From: Bordetella genomosp. 13
Lineage (GTDB): Bacteria; Pseudomonadota; Gammaproteobacteria; Burkholderiales; Burkholderiaceae_B
Direction: 5' to 3'
NCBI RefSeq assembly: GCF_002119665.1
Contig: NZ_CP021111.1
Coordinates: forward strand, 682,001-746,000
DNA: 64,000 nt
The stretch's first letter is position 1; every line of letters begins with the position of its first letter. Below are positions 60,368 through 64,000 of the stretch, one piece after another. Below the pieces are notes generated by a model. That model searched no databases and had not been told where the DNA came from. It was given only the letters and a program-made list of their open reading frames with translations. The translations under genes were made by a program, and so were the position numbers.

Positions 60368-61132
60368 ATGGAAACGAATACAAAGAACAGGACGGCGCTG
60401 GTGACGGGCGCCTGCGGCGGACTGGGGCAGGCCATCGTCTCGCGCCTGTGCGAGGCCGGATACGCGGTGGTGCTGCTCGATATCGACGAGCGCGTGCACG
60501 CACTGGCGCGCGGCCTTGCCGAGCAGGGCCATCGCGTCGACGCTCGCGTGTGCGACATCACCGACGAAGCGGCCGTCGAGACGCTGTTCGAACAGTTCGA
60601 TGCGGACGGCGTGTGCGTGGACATCCTCGTGAACAACGCCGCCATCTCGCCGAAGAAGCAAGGCAAGAGCCTGCCGCCGGAAGAGATACCGATGTCCGAA
60701 TGGCAGGCCGTGCTGGACGTGAACCTGACCGCGCCATTCATGCTGTGCCGCCACGCCGCGCCGCGCATGCGAAAGAAGCGGTGGGGCAGGATCATCAACA
60801 TGGCCTCGGTGGCCGGGCGTACGCGATCCATGGTCTCGGGCGCGCATTACTCCGCCTCCAAGGCCGGCCTGATCGGCTTCTCGCGGTTTTTCGCGTCGCG
60901 CGTCGCGCAGGACGGCATCACGGTGAACTGCATCGCGCCGGGAACCATCAATGCCGGTCTCGGCGGGCAGCTCGATCCGCAGATGACCGAGAACTACAAG
61001 AAGAACATCCCTGTCGGCCGCATCGGCGAGGCGCACGAGGTGGCCGGGATGGTGGCGTACCTGGCGGGCGAAGACACCAGCTTTGTCACGGGCGCCATCT
61101 TCGACATCAACGGCGGCTACTTCATGCCCTAG
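60368..61132 (+). CDS. Short-chain dehydrogenase/reductase
   Basis: Classical SDR of 254 aa: TGACGGLG (about 13-20), LLDIDER, NNAAIS, YSASK and DINGGYFMP at the end. AGGGGCGGT precedes ATG 60368. It resembles the SDR at 55492-56253 in its ending, and both belong to the same region. It probably oxidises a hydroxy intermediate with NAD; the substrate is not known. Confidence 0.88.
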   Translation: METNTKNRTALVTGACGGLGQAIVSRLCEAGYAVVLLDIDERVHALARGLAEQGHRVDARVCDITDEAAVETLFEQFDADGVCVDILVNNAAISPKKQGKSLPPEEIPMSEWQAVLDVNLTAPFMLCRHAAPRMRKKRWGRIINMASVAGRTRSMVSGAHYSASKAGLIGFSRFFASRVAQDGITVNCIAPGTINAGLGGQLDPQMTENYKKNIPVGRIGEAHEVAGMVAYLAGEDTSFVTGAIFDINGGYFMP

Positions 61133-61171
61133 CCGGCGCATCGACAGACTAGTCCAACGAGGAGACACACC

Positions 61172-62134
61172 GTGAGGAAGCTTCTGCTTGCCGCGGCGCT
61201 TTGCGCCGTTCTGCCGTTTACCGCGCAAGCCGCGGACACCTATCCGTCCCGGCCGGTGACCATCACCGTTCCCTTCGGCGCGGGCGCATCGATAGGCAGC
61301 GTCGCGCGCATCGTGGCGGAGAAGCTCTCCACGCGCCTGGGCCAGCCCTTCGTCGTCGAGTTCAAGCCCGGGGCGGGCGGCACCATAGGATCCGCGCACG
61401 TGGCCGCGCAGAAGCCAGACGGGTACTCGTTGCTGGTGTCGGCGACCGGCACCATGTCGATTGCGCCGGTGCTGTACAAGAACCTTTCGTACAAATCCGA
61501 GAGCCTGACGCCCATCGCGCAGCTGATGCGAGTGCCCTTCGTCATCGCGACCGGCGCCGGTTTCAAGGGCGACACGCTGGGCGGCCTGGTCGAGCAGATC
61601 AAGGCCAACCCGGGCAAGTACAACTATGCGTCGACCGGCAACGGCACGCTCGTCCACCTGGCCGGCCAGCTGCTGCTGGACCAGTTCGGCGGCAAGGCCG
61701 AGCACGTGCCTTATGCGGCCGGCTCGGAAGTGGCCGTCGCATTGATCTCGGGCGACGTGCTGTTCAGCGTGGCGAACATCTCGACGGTGTCTCCGCACTT
61801 CGCCAATGGCCGGATCAAGCCGCTGGCCACGACGGGGCCCGAGCGCTTCCCGCTGCTGCAGGCGGTGCCGACGGTGTCGGAGAGCGGCATCAAGGATTTC
61901 TCGGTGCGCCATTACGTCGGCATCTTCGGCCCGCCCGGCCTGCCCGCTGACATCGCGGACAAGCTGAACAAGGAGATCAACCAGATACTGGGCGAACCCG
62001 ATGTGGCCGCCGCGTTCAGGACGCAAGGCGATATGCCGGTGCCGGCCAGCAGGCCGGCCTTCGCCGAAACGGTTGCGGCAGATGCGGCGGCCTGGGGAGA
62101 CCTGGCGCGGAAGATGAATCTCAGCGCGCAATGA
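61172..62134 (+). CDS. Bug/TctC-family periplasmic binding protein
   Basis: Protein of 320 aa with a signal peptide (LPFTAQAAD, about residue 21). VPFGAGASIGSVARIVAEKL and FKPGAGGTIGSAHVAAQ are the Bug signatures. GTG 61172 follows GAGGAGACACACC. It is 40 nt after the SDR gene, probably co-transcribed. Second Bug protein in 3 kb, with divergent sequence, so perhaps a related ligand. Confidence 0.9.
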   Translation: MRKLLLAAALCAVLPFTAQAADTYPSRPVTITVPFGAGASIGSVARIVAEKLSTRLGQPFVVEFKPGAGGTIGSAHVAAQKPDGYSLLVSATGTMSIAPVLYKNLSYKSESLTPIAQLMRVPFVIATGAGFKGDTLGGLVEQIKANPGKYNYASTGNGTLVHLAGQLLLDQFGGKAEHVPYAAGSEVAVALISGDVLFSVANISTVSPHFANGRIKPLATTGPERFPLLQAVPTVSESGIKDFSVRHYVGIFGPPGLPADIADKLNKEINQILGEPDVAAAFRTQGDMPVPASRPAFAETVAADAAAWGDLARKMNLSAQ

Positions 62135-62158
62135 GGAAAGCGTGCGGCCTTGGCTTCA

Positions 62159-62947
62159 TCAGCGCCGCGCGGCCTCTTGGCGCTCGATGCGCCGCGCGAA
62201 CATGGCGAAGCTCGCGCGTACGATGCTGGGCTTGAGCAGGAAGTCGTGCGATTCGGCTGCCAGCGCATCGGCCACCGGACGCACCTCGCCATAGGCGGCG
62301 GCCGCCAGCAATTGGTTGCGAGCGGCCCGCTCGACCAGCACTGAGAGGTACAGCGTCTCTTCCACCGATGAGGTGGCGGCAAGAAAGCCATGGTTGGCCA
62401 GCAGCACACAGCGCTTCTGGCCCAGAGCGGCGGAGATGATCTCGCCCTCCTGGTCGGCGATGGGCAGGCCCGGCCACTCTTTCAGGTGGGCGCAATCGTT
62501 GTGGAATGGCGTGGCGTCCATGTGCGAGACCACCAGCGGACGACCCGTCATGGCAAGCGTCGATACATAGGGCGGGTGAGTGTGGATGATGCAACGCACG
62601 TCTGGGCGTTGGCGGTAAACCCAGAAGTGAAAGCGTACGGCCGGATTAGGCGTCCCTTCGCCTTGCAGCACTTCCATGTTCGCATTGATGCGCAGCAGCG
62701 CATCCGGCCGGATCTCGTCGAATGCCTGGGCCAGCGCGGTCGTGAAGTAGGTGCCGTCATCGTTGCGAACCGTGATCTGCCCCGCCAGGGTTTCGGAATG
62801 CCCCTCGCTGGCCAGGATGCGGCAGCTCAGCGCGATCTTCTCGTGCATGCTCCAGTTGCCGAAATCCAGTTTGTTGGCCGAGCGCTGGAAGAACGCCTCG
62901 GACTGCATCTGCTTGTCGTCCACACCTGTCTCCTGATAGAGGTCCAT
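62159..62947 (-). CDS. Class II aldolase/adducin-family protein
   Basis: Protein of 262 aa. Zinc ligands are H122 and H124 in IIHTHPPY and a later His in LANHGFL. The catalytic Glu of fuculose-phosphate aldolase (SSEWRFH) corresponds to NPAVRFH, i.e. Ala (A103), so it is unlikely to be a classical aldolase and may be a decarboxylase- or lyase-like variant. It faces the AraC gene and ends 24 nt from the Bug gene in convergent orientation. Confidence 0.83.
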   Translation of the reverse strand: MDLYQETGVDDKQMQSEAFFQRSANKLDFGNWSMHEKIALSCRILASEGHSETLAGQITVRNDDGTYFTTALAQAFDEIRPDALLRINANMEVLQGEGTPNPAVRFHFWVYRQRPDVRCIIHTHPPYVSTLAMTGRPLVVSHMDATPFHNDCAHLKEWPGLPIADQEGEIISAALGQKRCVLLANHGFLAATSSVEETLYLSVLVERAARNQLLAAAAYGEVRPVADALAAESHDFLLKPSIVRASFAMFARRIERQEAARR

Positions 62948-63063
62948 GTGCCATTACACCGCGCGTCGTGAACCAGGCGATTGACCACAGGCGCACCAGC
63001 CTTGTCCACGAGTGACACGACCTAGGGTAAACGGCAGATGTGCGCCAAAGCGAGGTCGATGCA

Positions 63064-64000
63064 ATGAATCGGCGGCACCGCATCCGCCCCGCAGGCCAGC
63101 CTCTTTGCGCAATGCACGCCCATTTTCCGACATCGCCCGCCACGCCTCAGCCTGAGCCGGACCTCAACTTCGCGCCGCGTTTCCGGCCGTTCTACGAGGC
63201 CGAACTGTCCGGCTACAAGGCGCAGCTGGACAAGCTCGTGCTGCCGGGTGACTTCCGCGCGCTGACGATGCGGCCGCGCCTGCATCTGCAGGCCTGTCGG
63301 CTGCGCGCCGGCGGCCTGGCCGTGAATCTCGAGTCCACGCCCATCTCGGTACAGCATCGTGCCGAACATACTGTAGATGCCCTGCGAGCCGAGTTCCTGG
63401 CCAGCTTCATCGTCGAAGGGCGCGGCGTGATCACGCAGAACGGCGCCAGCCTGCCGGTGGAGGCTGGCGACATCATGTTCCGTACCACCGCGCTTCCTTC
63501 AGAGGTGCGCATGCTGACGGATTCGCGCCTGGTGGTGATCAAGGGCTCGCTGCTGCACCTGCTGGGCATGCACCTGCAGGACGGCTCGCAGTTCACCGCG
63601 CAGCGGGCGGCCTCGACGCTGCCCATGGTGCGCACGGCGCACCGCTGTCTTGAGCACGTGTTTTTCGATCAGGAAGAAACCAGCCCGAGCTCGGCGATGT
63701 TCGCCGAGCAGGCGCTCATCTCGCTGCTGGCGGCCATCTATACCAGCCAGGCGCTCGAGCAGATTCCCGATTCGCGGCGCGGCCCCATCGAAAGCTGGCA
63801 GGCGCTTACCAGCTACCTGGACGCGCATATCGCCGACACCGACCTGTCCGTGGCCGCGGTGGCGCGAGCCTTGCGCGCGTCCAGCCGCTGGGTGCATCGA
63901 CTGTTCCAGATGCAGGGCACGCAGTACAACCAGTACGTGCGCGAGCGGCGGCTGCAACTGGCGCGCAGAGCGCTGGAAGACCCAGGCAAGGGCCATCTGC
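63064..64000 (+). CDS. AraC-family transcriptional regulator (3' end outside window)
   Basis: Open frame running to the right edge, 312 codons shown. The N-terminal part (VQHRAEHTVDALRAEFLASF, GRGVITQNGASLPVEAGDIM, FRTTALPSE) is an AraC-type ligand domain; the start of the AraC helix-turn-helix is seen (LDAHIADTDLSVAAVARALR, WVHRLFQMQGTQYNQYVRER). Starts ATG 63064 (GAGG 8 nt upstream) or ATG 63112. Divergent from the aldolase-like gene, 116 nt apart, so it may control it. Confidence 0.82.
   Translation, partial: MNRRHRIRPAGQPLCAMHAHFPTSPATPQPEPDLNFAPRFRPFYEAELSGYKAQLDKLVLPGDFRALTMRPRLHLQACRLRAGGLAVNLESTPISVQHRAEHTVDALRAEFLASFIVEGRGVITQNGASLPVEAGDIMFRTTALPSEVRMLTDSRLVVIKGSLLHLLGMHLQDGSQFTAQRAASTLPMVRTAHRCLEHVFFDQEETSPSSAMFAEQALISLLAAIYTSQALEQIPDSRRGPIESWQALTSYLDAHIADTDLSVAAVARALRASSRWVHRLFQMQGTQYNQYVRERRLQLARRALEDPGKGHL

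Noticed and set aside
1..64000. CRISPR arrays, rRNA operon, insertion sequences
   Set aside because: No regular repeat-spacer pattern, rRNA-like stretch or complete transposase was seen.

Overview
The window is high-GC DNA from a betaproteobacterium, most likely a Bordetella/Achromobacter-type member of the Alcaligenaceae. That rests on two Bug/TctC-type binding proteins with neighbouring LysR, SDR and thiamine-diphosphate genes, a phosphonate-type ABC cluster, and an ICE backbone common in Burkholderiales and Pseudomonas. The species is inferred; no rRNA or tRNA was found.

About two thirds (1 to roughly 44,000-47,000) is one side of an integrative conjugative element of the ICEclc/PFGI-1/SPI-7 family, with its backbone on the minus strand. 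From right to left: a putative regulator, alpA, parA, a HicA-like gene, parB, a DUF2857 (FlhC-like) gene, replication and ICE-family proteins, ssb and topB; a long block of small conserved genes, most with their own hairpin leader; a helicase; then pilL-like, TIGR03759, transglycosylase, TIGR03765, traD and TIGR03747 transfer genes. Two cargo blocks interrupt it. A chromate module (chrB, chrA, SOD/chrC, DUF1259, a second ChrB_C gene, MFS; 15,113-20,735) has a Tn3-type transposase scrap at its border. A plus-strand defence cassette (1-8,661) has a putative PD-(D/E)XK protein, type III Mod and Res, and a RloC/PrrC-like ATPase with candidate zinc-hook and anticodon-nuclease residues.

The small-gene block (21,052-32,826) carries the least familiar structure. 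About eleven genes have a GC-rich leader hairpin just before the Shine-Dalgarno, often with a T-rich tract. Three intergenic regions there share a two-stem-loop element with a compensatory base change. A 15-bp palindrome recurs in front of three units further right. Together these suggest an RNA- or DNA-based regulatory layer over the early ICE genes.

From 44,270 to 47,860 is a transition zone: two related LysR genes flank a Fur-box-like site fused to a truncated, frameshifted exbD remnant, followed by lower-GC DNA with one possible tiny membrane gene. No attachment site or tRNA was found, so the ICE boundary is unresolved.

From 47,863 on the DNA looks chromosomal: an RlmN-like radical-SAM methyltransferase; a phosphonate-type cluster (Fe/2OG dioxygenase, ABC permease-ATPase-permease-binding protein, LysR, PhnZ-like HD protein) sharing a TCTATA motif at two promoters; and a catabolic region (SDR, TPP enzyme, Bug protein, LysR, SDR, Bug protein, class II aldolase-like protein, AraC regulator) likely taking up and degrading an organic acid.
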